From: an uncultured Phycisphaerales bacterium | GTDB lineage: Bacteria; Planctomycetota; Phycisphaerae; UBA1845; Fen-1342 | Assembly: GCA_903914415.1 (NCBI GenBank) | Contig: CAIWOY010000440.1 | Span: 1-63,960, forward strand | Direction of reading: 5' to 3' | DNA: 63,960 nt | Shown here: positions 29,831 to 38,817 of the stretch, in pieces | How positions within the stretch are numbered: the stretch's first letter is position 1 | How the letters are laid out: each line of letters opens with the position of its first letter | Notes under the pieces: generated by a model | What the model was told of the DNA's origin: nothing | Seen by the model: the letters and a program-made list of their open reading frames with translations, nothing else | Databases searched by the model: none | Position numbers and translations under genes: made by a program

Positions 29831-29850
29831 CCGGCGTGTCCGCACGCCGG
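29831..29850 (+). terminator. Perfect 8-bp GC hairpin behind the first small lipoprotein
   Basis: CCGGCGTG-TCCG-CACGCCGG starts 11 bases past the stop codon. There is no T-run, so it may protect or attenuate the RNA and need not end transcription. Confidence 0.5.
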
Positions 29851-29881
29851 TGCACCAGGCTGAGGACGGCCCGGCGCTTAC

Positions 29882-29909
29882 CCGTCAGGCACAGAGGCCT
29901 GACGCTACC
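29882..29909. repeat. Dispersed hairpin repeat, copy between the two small lipoprotein genes
   Basis: CGTCAGGC-ACAGAG-GCCTGACG is a perfect 8-bp inverted repeat followed by CTACC. Related sequences occur in the tssB-tssA gap (near 12675) and near 43072, which suggests a small REP-like family. Confidence 0.6.
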
Positions 29910-29921
29910 AGGGAGTTGCGT

Positions 29922-30095
29922 ATGCGCAGACTTGTACGAACAGGCCGATGGGTGGTTTCGGGCACAGGGTTGCTGGTGCTCGGCGGGTGTTTCACGAACC
30001 AGCAACTGATCGACTTCGGACGCACCGAGGTGGCCCGGACAATCTCCGACTTCCTCGGACAGTTGTTCCAGCTTGCCGTCCTGTCGACCACGTGA
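29922..30095 (+). CDS. Small lipoprotein (57 aa)
   Basis: ATG 29922 is preceded by GGGAG. The signal (MRRLVRTGRWVVSGTGLLVL) ends in LGGC with Cys23, a good lipobox. The mature part of about 35 residues is one amphipathic helix (DFGRTEVARTISDFLGQLFQ). It is too short and plain for a family call. The design matches the gene in front: tiny lipoprotein, short helix and a hairpin just behind the stop. An earlier in-frame ATG at 29850 would put 24 odd residues before the signal, so I reject it. Confidence 0.68.
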   Translation: MRRLVRTGRWVVSGTGLLVLGGCFTNQQLIDFGRTEVARTISDFLGQLFQLAVLSTT

Positions 30096-30099
30096 ACCG

Positions 30100-30120
30100 G
30101 GCGCCGCGATCCGCGGCGCC
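30100..30120 (+). terminator. Perfect 9-bp GC hairpin behind the second small lipoprotein
   Basis: GGCGCCGCG-ATC-CGCGGCGCC begins five bases past the stop. It is a 21-base palindrome with a 3-base loop and no T-run. Confidence 0.5.
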
Positions 30121-30193
30121 GGCCGCGGCTCGACTGGCAGACAGCAGTCGTAGGGCGAGGCGCCGACGAGCCTCCCCATGCGGGGCGTGACGA

Positions 30194-32170
30194 ATGAGCA
30201 CGTTTCAGTTTGCCAAATATCTGCTAGCGCTGGGGACCCTCGCGGTGGTGCTGCCGGCAGCGCGCGCCCAGGAGCCACCCGCCTCCGAGCCGAGCATGGC
30301 CCTGGTTGACCTGAACCGCGCCATCAAGGCGTATCTGGACGAGGACCGCGACACGGCCGCCGCCGCGTTCCAGCACCTGCTGGAAACGCAGCCGACCGCC
30401 GCGCTGCGCGTCCCCTGTCACTACTACCTGGGGCTGATCGGCCTCGAGCGCGGCCTCAAGCACTCCACCGCCGCGCAGGGCGCCCGGACCGAGAAGAACG
30501 AGGCCACGGCCCAGCAGGAGGCTGTTCTGGCCCGCGAACAGTTCGAGCAGGCCCAGGCCCAGTTCGAGGAGGTCGTCCACCTGGCCGACCCGACGGTCGA
30601 AGTGGTGAACGCCGCGCTGCTCTTGGGTATTTCCCGGCTGGCCAGCGATTTCCCGGGCGCGCAGCTCTCGGCCCACGAGTTGGCGCTGCGGGCCGAGGAC
30701 ACGCTGCACCGCTACGTGGCCACGGACTACGGTGCCCAGGACCGGTATGGCCAGTTCTACCTCGCCGTCGCGCACTACCGGCTGGCCGACGAGTACCGCA
30801 AGGAGCCGACCAAAGGTCCTGAGTTCGCCGACTCATTCCAAGCCGCGCGCGCCGCCCTGGAGGCGGCCCGCGTGCTGGCGGAGGCCGACGTCGCGGGCCA
30901 GCGGCTGACGCCGGCGGGCCAGGACGAATTCGTCAACGTGCTGACGTATTACGACGGCCTCCTCGCGATCCTCTGGGGGGACAACGCGGCCGCGCGGCAG
31001 GACTTCACGGCCGTGAGCGAGCGCGCCGCCGGGACCGACCTGGCCAACAACGCGACCGCGATCGTCACCAAGCTCGATGAGGCCGAGGCGCGGCAACCCC
31101 ATCCGGTTCAGCTTCCCGTCCCGGCGCCGCTGGGCCCGTTCGAGTTGGACACCCGCCTGACCATGGGGCACGCCTACAACACCAACGTGATCCTGCTCGG
31201 CCGGGATACCATTCTGCCCCGCGGCTATCGCCGCAGCGATGATTACCAGTTCGATCTCGGCGCGGACTTCAACCTCAGCCGGCGCATCACCCGCCGCGAA
31301 GCCCCCTGGGTCGGGGAAAGCCTGACGCTGGGCCTCGGCGGGGGGACCGCCGACCTCTGGCAGCCGAACATTTCCCAGTTCGACATCAACCGCTACCTGG
31401 GGCGCACCTACGTGAACTGGGAGCCGATTCGCGACCTGTACCTGGGCTTCCAGTACGAGTATTCGTACACGCAGCTCGGACAGGCCCCCTTCATCTCCAG
31501 CAACCGCGTTACGCCCGTGCTGTCGAAGGTCTGGCGTGGGCCGCGGGCCGCGGGCGCGGACCTGGAATTCGGACGCACCGACGTCTACTTCTCCCAGGAC
31601 GACCGCGCTTACTTCGACCGCCTCGTGGACCGGCGCACGAATCGCGACGGCGTCTACCGCGCGCTGGGCGTCCGGCAATCCATCAACCTGGTGCAGGCCC
31701 AGGACCTGCCGCTCCTCAAGGAGTACTACAGCACCCGCGAGGCCGAGCGGAAGCTCTTCGGCGACCGGTGGCTGGCGATCTACCTGGGGTTCGAGTTCCG
31801 CGACGAGCAAACGGTCGGCACCGAATTCGACCTGCGGGGCCACTCGCTGACGTGGGGGCTGACGGTCCCGCTGCCGCTGCGCCTGGCGTTCGAACTGAAC
31901 AGCGAGTTCACCTGGGGCCACTACACCTCCCCGAGCATCTTCGACTACGAACGCAAACGGCGCAGCGATTTCCTCCAGCGCTATGATCTGGGGTTCGTCT
32001 ATACGGTCGTGGCCCGCGGCGAGAACCCCACCCTGCGGACCCTAAACGTGAAGCTACGCACCGGCGTCGAGATGTCCTTCCAGAACTCGAACATCTGGGA
32101 CCGCCTCGGGGAAGATATCTACGAATACAACCGCACCGTTTACGGCGTGCGGCTGGAGGTGGATTTCTAG
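30194..32170 (+). CDS. TPR plus outer-membrane beta-barrel protein
   Basis: The 658 residues begin with a signal peptide cut near AARAQ at about 26. Residues about 35-300 are helical and TPR-like (LNRAIKAYLDEDRDTAAAAF, HYYLGLIGLERGL, FEQAQAQFEEVVHLAD). Residues about 315-658 are alternating strands typical of a barrel (LTMGHAYNTNVILLG, FQYEYSYTQLGQ, WLAIYLGFEFRDEQ), and the last residues are VRLEVDF with the C-terminal Phe of outer-membrane proteins. An N-terminal TPR and C-terminal barrel is the layout of Slam-type surface lipoprotein exporters, but I cannot show homology. It follows two small lipoproteins and precedes a FecR-like protein and a giant adhesin, so export or display is a reasonable guess. 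Confidence 0.7.
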   Translation: MSTFQFAKYLLALGTLAVVLPAARAQEPPASEPSMALVDLNRAIKAYLDEDRDTAAAAFQHLLETQPTAALRVPCHYYLGLIGLERGLKHSTAAQGARTEKNEATAQQEAVLAREQFEQAQAQFEEVVHLADPTVEVVNAALLLGISRLASDFPGAQLSAHELALRAEDTLHRYVATDYGAQDRYGQFYLAVAHYRLADEYRKEPTKGPEFADSFQAARAALEAARVLAEADVAGQRLTPAGQDEFVNVLTYYDGLLAILWGDNAAARQDFTAVSERAAGTDLANNATAIVTKLDEAEARQPHPVQLPVPAPLGPFELDTRLTMGHAYNTNVILLGRDTILPRGYRRSDDYQFDLGADFNLSRRITRREAPWVGESLTLGLGGGTADLWQPNISQFDINRYLGRTYVNWEPIRDLYLGFQYEYSYTQLGQAPFISSNRVTPVLSKVWRGPRAAGADLEFGRTDVYFSQDDRAYFDRLVDRRTNRDGVYRALGVRQSINLVQAQDLPLLKEYYSTREAERKLFGDRWLAIYLGFEFRDEQTVGTEFDLRGHSLTWGLTVPLPLRLAFELNSEFTWGHYTSPSIFDYERKRRSDFLQRYDLGFVYTVVARGENPTLRTLNVKLRTGVEMSFQNSNIWDRLGEDIYEYNRTVYGVRLEVDF

Positions 32171-32215
32171 ATGAGTGCGGGCGATCCCAGCTTGCCAGCC
32201 AGGAGTCATTCAGCC

Positions 32216-33289
32216 ATGACCGCCGCCAAACGCATCTCGCCGCTCGTTCTGGTCGCGCTGGTGCTGGGTGGGGCGCAGCGCGCGGGCGCCCAGGAGCTGT
32301 TCTCGGTGACCGGCGTCTCGCGCCTGGGAGGTGCAACGCTGGAAGTTGAAGGAGCAGCCGCGCTCCCGCTATCCACCGGGCGCGCGCTGACATCCGGGAC
32401 GATCCACGTCCTCGACGGCGCGCAACTGATGCTGTTCGAGCCTTCCGGCGTCGTCGTGGTCGTCATTGGGCCGGCGACTGTGGGCGCCGCCCGGGATGAT
32501 CTTACGGGCGGTATCCAGCTCAACCTGGAAGGGGGCCGCGTGGTGGTGGCGTCCGCGCGCCGTATGGGCGAGGGACGCGTCATCACGCTCACGGCGCGGC
32601 CGTCCGCAGCGGAGCAGGTCAACGTCGAGCTGTCGGTGAGCCCGGGGCACACCTATGTTCTGGCCGGCGAGAACGGGGTGGGCGTGGCCTATGTCGCCGA
32701 CGCGCCGGACGGCGCTCTCGGGGTGCGCGTGAACGCCGCCTCGGTCGAGTTGCCGACCGATCAGCTCCTGATTGTCGACAAGTCCGGGGCGCACCGGATC
32801 GCGCCGTTGGGCGACTGGCTGACTCAGAACGGTTTCGCGCGCGCCTGGGGGCGCGAGTTGGGAGTGGCGTCCGCGCAGGTCTCGCGCCGCGACGTCGAAT
32901 ACGGGCTGTTCGTCAACATCGTCTCCTGGGACCGCTATGCCAGCGCCACGGCGGTCTCCGAGCGGCTCCGCGAACAGGCGTTCAATCCGGAAATCCGGCA
33001 GACCGCACAGTTGGTCGCCTTCACGAGCCGGCCGAGCACACGCGCTGCCCCGGTCCAGACCCAGTCGTTCGCCGCGGCGAACGAGGTGCCGCTCATCTCG
33101 CCCGCGGCGCTGAGCGTGCAGACCATGGCGCAAGGTGTGACGGCGTTGCGATTGAATCAGAGCGCGGCGAGCCTGTTGACGGCGACCGGCAGCCAGGGAC
33201 TCGGGTTCCGCGGGCTGCTGCAACTGGCCGTCCCGGGCATTTCCGGCGGCCAGCGCACGATTGGTCCGGCAGGCTTAGCGGCCCCGTGA
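32216..33289 (+). CDS. Secreted FecR-like domain protein
   Basis: The start is ATG 32216, with AGGAG nine bases upstream; a frame beginning right behind the previous stop would add 15 residues before the signal. The signal peptide ends near AQRAGAQ. The central part (GTIHVLDGAQLMLFEPSGVV, then a Val-rich strand and IGPATVGA) has the FecR-like pattern of a periplasmic beta domain. Residues about 180-357 give no family I know, and the C-terminus is Ala/Gly-rich. It lies 45 bases behind the barrel gene, so the two are probably co-transcribed. FecR-type domains often act with outer-membrane partners; a structural role beside the barrel protein is inferred. Confidence 0.62.
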   Translation: MTAAKRISPLVLVALVLGGAQRAGAQELFSVTGVSRLGGATLEVEGAAALPLSTGRALTSGTIHVLDGAQLMLFEPSGVVVVVIGPATVGAARDDLTGGIQLNLEGGRVVVASARRMGEGRVITLTARPSAAEQVNVELSVSPGHTYVLAGENGVGVAYVADAPDGALGVRVNAASVELPTDQLLIVDKSGAHRIAPLGDWLTQNGFARAWGRELGVASAQVSRRDVEYGLFVNIVSWDRYASATAVSERLREQAFNPEIRQTAQLVAFTSRPSTRAAPVQTQSFAAANEVPLISPAALSVQTMAQGVTALRLNQSAASLLTATGSQGLGFRGLLQLAVPGISGGQRTIGPAGLAAP

Positions 33290-33437
33290 CGAGCCGGGCC
33301 GGGTTCCGCCGGGCGACGCGCGGGCACCGGTCGCGTCGCACGAGGACGTGAAGTGTCGCACACGGGTGCGGGGCGACGCTTCGGGTAGAATTCGCACTGC
33401 GCGCCCGCCGCGGCGGGTCCGCATGGGAGACTCTGTC

Positions 33438-36400
33438 ATGCAGCGCACGTCGATGAAAACCCTGTCGCCGCGATTCGCGGCCGTGATTCTCGTGCTGGGC
33501 GTCCTCGCCGCGGTCACGCCGGTCCACGCCGACAGCGTGACCCTCCCCCTCGGCACGCTGACCGTGAACGCGGACCACAACTTTGCGACTGGAACGGGGG
33601 CCTATGACCCGCAGCTCACGGCGGCCGTAATCACGGAAACCGGCATCCAATACATACTCCTCGACACAATCACGATCAGCGCGCCGGCCGGATTCAGTTT
33701 CAACCCTGGGGCGGCGGTGACCGCGACGCCGACCGCCACCTTGAATCTCGGCGCCGGAGCGAACCTGCCGGCCCCCCCCACAAGCATCAACGCAACCACG
33801 ATCGTGTTCACCGTGGCCGGCGTGAGCACCGGTAATGCCACGATCACGGTTAACGGCATCACGCTGCGCGCCGACAACTGCGCCGCGACCAATGCGCCGG
33901 CGGACATCGTCGTCTCGACCACCGTCGCTTTGGCCGCGAGCCTCGTCAACGCCCCCTTCATTACCGTGACCATCACCCCAGGCGTCGCACACCACCTGGC
34001 TATCACGTCTCCCGTCCCGATTGTGGATACCGTGGCGGGCGCGGTCATCGGCGGGGCCGGGGTCGTGGTGCAGGTTCAGGACGCCTGCAACAATGCCGCC
34101 AACGTCGCGCTGCAGGTGGCCGTGGGTCTCCAAACCGGACCGGTCGGCAGCGCGCTCAGCGGCACCACCCTGCGGACAACTGTGGCGGGCCAAATAACCT
34201 TTGACGATCTCCGGATCGCGACCGTCAACCCCGTCATCACCCCGTACAGTCTGTGGGTCGTGTGCGACGGACTGACTCAGATCACCTCGAACACCTTCAA
34301 CATCACCGCCGGTGCACTCAATAACTTCCTCGTCACGACCAGCGTGAGCAGCACCACCGCCGGCCTCGGCGTGACTGTCACAATCACCGCTCGCGACGCG
34401 TCGAACAACGCGATTGCCCTCTTCAACCCCACGACGGACATCACGATCACAACGTCGACGGCGGGACCGGTGACCGGTGGCCCTTCGCCGAACATCACCT
34501 ATGCCGGTGGGTTAGGTGCGGGTGTGTTCCCGATCACCGACAATGCGAACAACACCGCGACGATTCCCCAGGTCGGGGCGAACACGTTCTCCGCCGCCGG
34601 TCAGTACACGTTTACCTTGACGAACTCCCGCGCCGAGGGGCCCGTCTTCGTGCGGGCGAGCGACGGCACCGCGACGGGCTCGACTGCGACCGGCGTTACA
34701 TGGACGCCCGATGCCGCGGGCATCGGCCTGCAACTCCGCTTTGTGCAGGAGCCGACCAGCACGGCCGCGGGTGCCTTGATCACACCCGCCGTGACCGTCG
34801 AGCTTCTGGACCAGTTCTTTAACCGCATCCCGGCGACCGGCACGTCGATCGCGCTCACGCCGAGCGTCCCCGGCGTGCTAGGCGGCACCACGCCGCAGCC
34901 CACAGCCTCCGGCGTGGCCACGTTCGGCGACCTGACTCTGACGCCGGTCGGCACGGGCTACACGCTGACGGCCTCAACCGCGGGCTACACGGGGGCGACC
35001 TCGGCGCCGCCATTCGACATCACGCAGGCGCCCAACCTCGTCGCCGGGTTCGTGGGGGTGGCCGCCGATGCGACCACGACTAACGTCTCGGTCACGTACA
35101 CGATCGAAGGGCCGGAAACGGTCCCGGCGTTCAACATCAGCATCGGCTTGAAGAGAGGTGCGAACCCTACGGCGAATCTGCCCCCCTCCCCCGTGGCGGC
35201 CCCGGTCCTGACCCCGGGGACCCATACGCTGACACAGGACGTGCGCGCCGCTCTGGACGGCTTGGGCACCGTGGGGAATGGGGACGTAATCGACGTGACG
35301 GCCGGCCCATACGCCGGCGAGACGAACACGGCGGACAACAACAGGACGAGCGCGCCACTCATCGTAAATCTGAGCGCCCTGTCGCTGACCCTCGACGCGG
35401 CCTTCAGCGCCGCGCTTACGTACAGGGTGGACAGCCCGGGAAACGTCCCGGCATACAACATCGAGTTCTTCCTGGACAGCAACAACAATGGCGCATTTGA
35501 CTTCGGTATCGACGCGCAGGTCGGACTGACCCAGGCGGGCACCGTCGCGCCCGGCTCGCACACCGCCACGCAGAGCTTCGCCGCTAGCCCGCCGGCGTCC
35601 GGCCAGCGCATCTTCGCCGTGCTGGACCGGGCCAACAGCGTCATCGAGAGCAGCGAGTACCCGGGCGACAACATAACGAACGTCGCCAACGTCGCCACGA
35701 CGGACCTCATCGCTACGGCGGTGTCGGTCAGCGTCGTCGGCGCACAAACTTTGGCCAGTGTGACCTACACCGTCAGCAGCCCGGCGGCCGTGAATCCGTA
35801 CGTCATCCGCCTCGGCATCGACACGAACGGCGACGGCATCATCGAGAGCTACCTCACGGGCGGCGCCGGCCAGCCCGCGGACATTGCGGGCAACACGGCC
35901 CCGGGCTCCTACGACACGACCGCCATCGACATCCGCGCGGTGCTGAACGCGGTCGGCGGCATCAACGACGGGGCGCGGATCTGCGCCGTCGTCGATTTCT
36001 TCGACACCGTCCTCGAGTCCAACCCGAACAACAACCGCGCCTACGCCCAGGCTCCCGTGGACCTGGCCGCGTCCGCGCTGACCGCCTCGTCCAGCGCCAC
36101 CGGCGCGTTCACCGCCGCCCTCGACTACGTCGTCAGCGCGCCGGGCAACGTGCCGGCGTTCACGATCCTGTTCGGACGCGACACCAACGGCGACGGCGTG
36201 ATCGACAACAACCTGACGACCGTGGCCGGCGACCCCTCGCCTGGCTCGCACCACGTCTCGCTGGACCTGTCGGCCCAGCTCGCCGCGCTGGGTGTGACGT
36301 CCAATAGCAGCGTGACGATCGTCGGCTACGTGGACAGCGCCGGTACGGTGACCGAGTCGGTGCCCGCCGCGAACAACTCGGCCAGTGGCTCGGCCACGTA

Positions 36401-38339
36401 CACTGTCGACCTCGTCGCGACGCGGCTGACGTTCCCCGGTACGGCGCTCGGCACGGATTTCGACGCCACGATCGAATACAGCGTGAACGGCAACCCACCG
36501 ACCGAGGATTTCACGATCGGGTTCTACGCGTCGACCAACGACTCGGTCACGAACGTGACCGGCGACACGCGGATCGCGACGTTTACGGTTACGGGCGCCA
36601 ACAAGACGCTCGGATCGCACACCCTGACCTTTACGGTCAACGTCCCGACCGGCACCGTCCCCAGCGCGAACTTCTTCCTGAAGGCCCGCATCAACGACGG
36701 CGTCAGCGGCGGCGCGCCCGTCGTGCCGGGCGAAAACGCCGCCAACAACATCGTCGCCACGCCGAACTCGACCGCTGACCCGAACGCCGACTTCGACGGC
36801 GACGGCCTGACGCGCCAGATGGAGGAGATCGACGGATTCGCGATCATGGGACTCCACCGCGCGATCGATCCGCCCGCCCAACAAGGCGCGATGATCACCG
36901 TCCGGACGCTCGACACGAAGACCGATACGGACGGGGACGGCCTCTCGGATTTCATCGAGGTGACCTTCGGGCTGTCGGATGCCGAGCGGGCCACCTTGCT
37001 CGCAATGGATCCGACGGCACGCTACAACCAGATCGTCGCCTGGACGCAGTCCGGCCACATCCGGCCCACCAATCCGTTCGACTCCGACAGCGACCACGAC
37101 GGCATCCCCGACGGCGAGGAAGACGCCAACCACAACGGCCGCGTCGATCCGGGGGAGACCGATCCGCGCAACTGGGACACCGACGGCGACGGCCTGAGCG
37201 ATCTGGAGGAACGCCAGGGCTTCCTCGTCACGCGTTATCCCGCCGGCACCACGTCCGGCCGCTACAACCCCACCATGGCCGTCCGCGTGTACTCGGATCC
37301 GCTGAAGGCGGACACCGATGGCGACGGCATCAGCGACTGGGACGAGGTCATGACCTATGCCCGGGCCGCCGAGGTCGACGGTAGCGTGCCGAGCATCGGC
37401 CTGGCCGCGATCGCCGCCCGGCCAAGCCGCAGGGTCTACGGCCCCGGCGTGACGATCAACGACCTGCCGGCCGACGACGTCCGCCGCAACACAACGATCT
37501 TCCCGAACCTGCGCACCAAGTCAGTCTGGGGTGTGCGGACCGACCCCAACTCCGCCGACACGGACGAGGATGGGATCCCCGATCCCAACGATTCCGCCCC
37601 GCAGATCAACCCGGCCCGCTGGGGTTATGACGCGAACGGGGATGGGGTGTTCAACGACGCCGACTTGGCGTTGCTACAGGCACAATTCCCAGTGAGTCCG
37701 GCCACGCCGGCGCCGTTCCCAGCGAACGTAGCCGACTTCCAGCTCCTGCTGCTTAACTTCGATCAGGACGGGGACGGGTTCCTCGAAGCGCCGGATGCGA
37801 ACGGCGACGGCTTCCCCGATTTCACGCGTTACAACGAGGCCACGCTGGAGCAGGCCTTCGGCGTCGACTTCAGCAACGACGGCACGCTCAGCGACGGGTT
37901 CGACGTGGGCGGCCTCAACCAGGGCGCAGCCGACGCGGGCGACACCCGGTGCGGCAGCGCGAACGAGGGCCGTCCCCTATACGGCACCTACCGCGTCATC
38001 CGGTCGGCCGACGGAAGTGTCATCGGTGACGGAAAGCTCGACCTCCTCGACGAGCCCACCGGCCAGCTCGTCCCCACGGATAACTGCCCGACCGTGGCCA
38101 ACCCCGATCAGCGGGATTTCGACGGCGACGGCCTGGGCGACGCCTGTGATGCCGACATAGACAACGATGGCGTGCCCAACGCCCTCGACCCCGTGACGCA
38201 GGCGCCGGGCTCGAGCTGCTCCACCCCCAATCCCACGTACATCGGGGCGGCGCCGCTGCCCTGTGCCCTGGTGTTGATCCCCGGCCTGACGATCGGCTAC
38301 GTCGTGCTGCTGGCGCGCAGCCGCCGCACCCGACACTGA
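33438..38339 (+). CDS. Giant adhesin-like protein with Ig/CARDB-like and Ca-binding repeats
   Basis: At 1633 residues this is the largest extracellular protein here. ATG 33438 has GGGAG eight bases upstream. A signal peptide ends near VTPVHA. Thr/Val-rich Ig-like domains fill about 30-530 (VTVTITARDASNNAIALFNP resembles invasin-type repeats). About 530-1120 hold roughly five CARDB-like units (DLIATAVSVSVVG, VDLAASALTASSS, VDLVATRLTFPG) that often include DTNGDG. About 1120-1600 hold thrombospondin-type-3 calcium repeats (TDTDGDGLSD, DSDSDHDGIPDGEED, DFDGDGLGDACDADIDNDG). The end is a hydrophobic helix followed by RSRRTRH, a surface-sorting type tail. It is probably a Ca-stabilised surface fibre or adhesin. 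No enzyme motif is seen. Confidence 0.78.
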   Translation: MQRTSMKTLSPRFAAVILVLGVLAAVTPVHADSVTLPLGTLTVNADHNFATGTGAYDPQLTAAVITETGIQYILLDTITISAPAGFSFNPGAAVTATPTATLNLGAGANLPAPPTSINATTIVFTVAGVSTGNATITVNGITLRADNCAATNAPADIVVSTTVALAASLVNAPFITVTITPGVAHHLAITSPVPIVDTVAGAVIGGAGVVVQVQDACNNAANVALQVAVGLQTGPVGSALSGTTLRTTVAGQITFDDLRIATVNPVITPYSLWVVCDGLTQITSNTFNITAGALNNFLVTTSVSSTTAGLGVTVTITARDASNNAIALFNPTTDITITTSTAGPVTGGPSPNITYAGGLGAGVFPITDNANNTATIPQVGANTFSAAGQYTFTLTNSRAEGPVFVRASDGTATGSTATGVTWTPDAAGIGLQLRFVQEPTSTAAGALITPAVTVELLDQFFNRIPATGTSIALTPSVPGVLGGTTPQPTASGVATFGDLTLTPVGTGYTLTASTAGYTGATSAPPFDITQAPNLVAGFVGVAADATTTNVSVTYTIEGPETVPAFNISIGLKRGANPTANLPPSPVAAPVLTPGTHTLTQDVRAALDGLGTVGNGDVIDVTAGPYAGETNTADNNRTSAPLIVNLSALSLTLDAAFSAALTYRVDSPGNVPAYNIEFFLDSNNNGAFDFGIDAQVGLTQAGTVAPGSHTATQSFAASPPASGQRIFAVLDRANSVIESSEYPGDNITNVANVATTDLIATAVSVSVVGAQTLASVTYTVSSPAAVNPYVIRLGIDTNGDGIIESYLTGGAGQPADIAGNTAPGSYDTTAIDIRAVLNAVGGINDGARICAVVDFFDTVLESNPNNNRAYAQAPVDLAASALTASSSATGAFTAALDYVVSAPGNVPAFTILFGRDTNGDGVIDNNLTTVAGDPSPGSHHVSLDLSAQLAALGVTSNSSVTIVGYVDSAGTVTESVPAANNSASGSATYTVDLVATRLTFPGTALGTDFDATIEYSVNGNPPTEDFTIGFYASTNDSVTNVTGDTRIATFTVTGANKTLGSHTLTFTVNVPTGTVPSANFFLKARINDGVSGGAPVVPGENAANNIVATPNSTADPNADFDGDGLTRQMEEIDGFAIMGLHRAIDPPAQQGAMITVRTLDTKTDTDGDGLSDFIEVTFGLSDAERATLLAMDPTARYNQIVAWTQSGHIRPTNPFDSDSDHDGIPDGEEDANHNGRVDPGETDPRNWDTDGDGLSDLEERQGFLVTRYPAGTTSGRYNPTMAVRVYSDPLKADTDGDGISDWDEVMTYARAAEVDGSVPSIGLAAIAARPSRRVYGPGVTINDLPADDVRRNTTIFPNLRTKSVWGVRTDPNSADTDEDGIPDPNDSAPQINPARWGYDANGDGVFNDADLALLQAQFPVSPATPAPFPANVADFQLLLLNFDQDGDGFLEAPDANGDGFPDFTRYNEATLEQAFGVDFSNDGTLSDGFDVGGLNQGAADAGDTRCGSANEGRPLYGTYRVIRSADGSVIGDGKLDLLDEPTGQLVPTDNCPTVANPDQRDFDGDGLGDACDADIDNDGVPNALDPVTQAPGSSCSTPNPTYIGAAPLPCALVLIPGLTIGYVVLLARSRRTRH

Positions 38340-38353
38340 CCGGACCGACCGAA

Positions 38354-38391
38354 GTCGGGCGTGCCGGCGAGCTTACGCCTGTACGCCCGAC
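38354..38391. repeat. 9-bp inverted repeat behind the giant adhesin gene
   Basis: GTCGGGCGT and its exact reverse complement ACGCCCGAC are 20 bases apart, starting 15 bases past the stop codon. Confidence 0.5.
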
Positions 38392-38408
38392 GGTTACTCC
38401 CGACAAAA

Positions 38409-38443
38409 CGGGGGCCACGGGCGGTTCTGCCCCGCGGCCCCCG
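38409..38443 (+). terminator. Strong GC hairpin, probable transcript end of the adhesin gene
   Basis: CGGGGGCC and GGCCCCCG enclose an inner GGGC/GCCC stem. There is no U-run on the plus side; on the minus side TTTTGTCG follows. It may be bidirectional or an RNA-stabilising structure. Confidence 0.45.
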
Positions 38444-38529
38444 ACACCTTTGCACGACGCCGCCCGAAAGCCTACCATCACGGGGGTGATGCAGACGTTA
38501 CGGCGCTGCGACCGCGGAGGCACGACTAG

Positions 38530-38805
38530 ATGAAACGCACGTGCGGCCTGGTGATCGGACTCGGGCTCCTTGCCGTCGCGACACTGCTGGCCGCGCTCAG
38601 CGGGTGTCAGACCCCCGGTCGCAGCGCGGAGACGCAGTCGCCCACGTCGACGCAGCCGGCCGGACCGGCTGACGCCATGGCCCGCTCGGACGCCGAGCGC
38701 GCCAAGGCGGACATCGAGCGAAACCAGCGCGAGGCCGCCGGCGAGCGGCGCCCGTACCGGCCGCAGGACCGGCCCGTCGTCGATCAGCCGCGCGTGCCGG
38801 CGTGA
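38530..38805 (+). CDS. Small lipoprotein (91 aa)
   Basis: ATG 38530 has GGAGG nine bases upstream. The signal ends in LSGC with Cys26, a good lipobox. The mature part is polar, with Thr/Pro/Ser first (QTPGRSAETQSPTSTQPAGP), then a charged helix (SDAERAKADIERNQREAAGE) and an Arg/Pro-rich tail. I recognise no family. It lies just ahead of the secreted protein at 38818. Confidence 0.7.
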   Translation: MKRTCGLVIGLGLLAVATLLAALSGCQTPGRSAETQSPTSTQPAGPADAMARSDAERAKADIERNQREAAGERRPYRPQDRPVVDQPRVPA

Positions 38806-38817
38806 CCCTAGCGCACA

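Noticed and set aside
34974..37133. Open frame of 719 codons on the minus strand
   Set aside because: It lies opposite the giant adhesin's Gly/Asp/Thr codons and is mostly Arg/Val/Asp/Gly low complexity with no motif.
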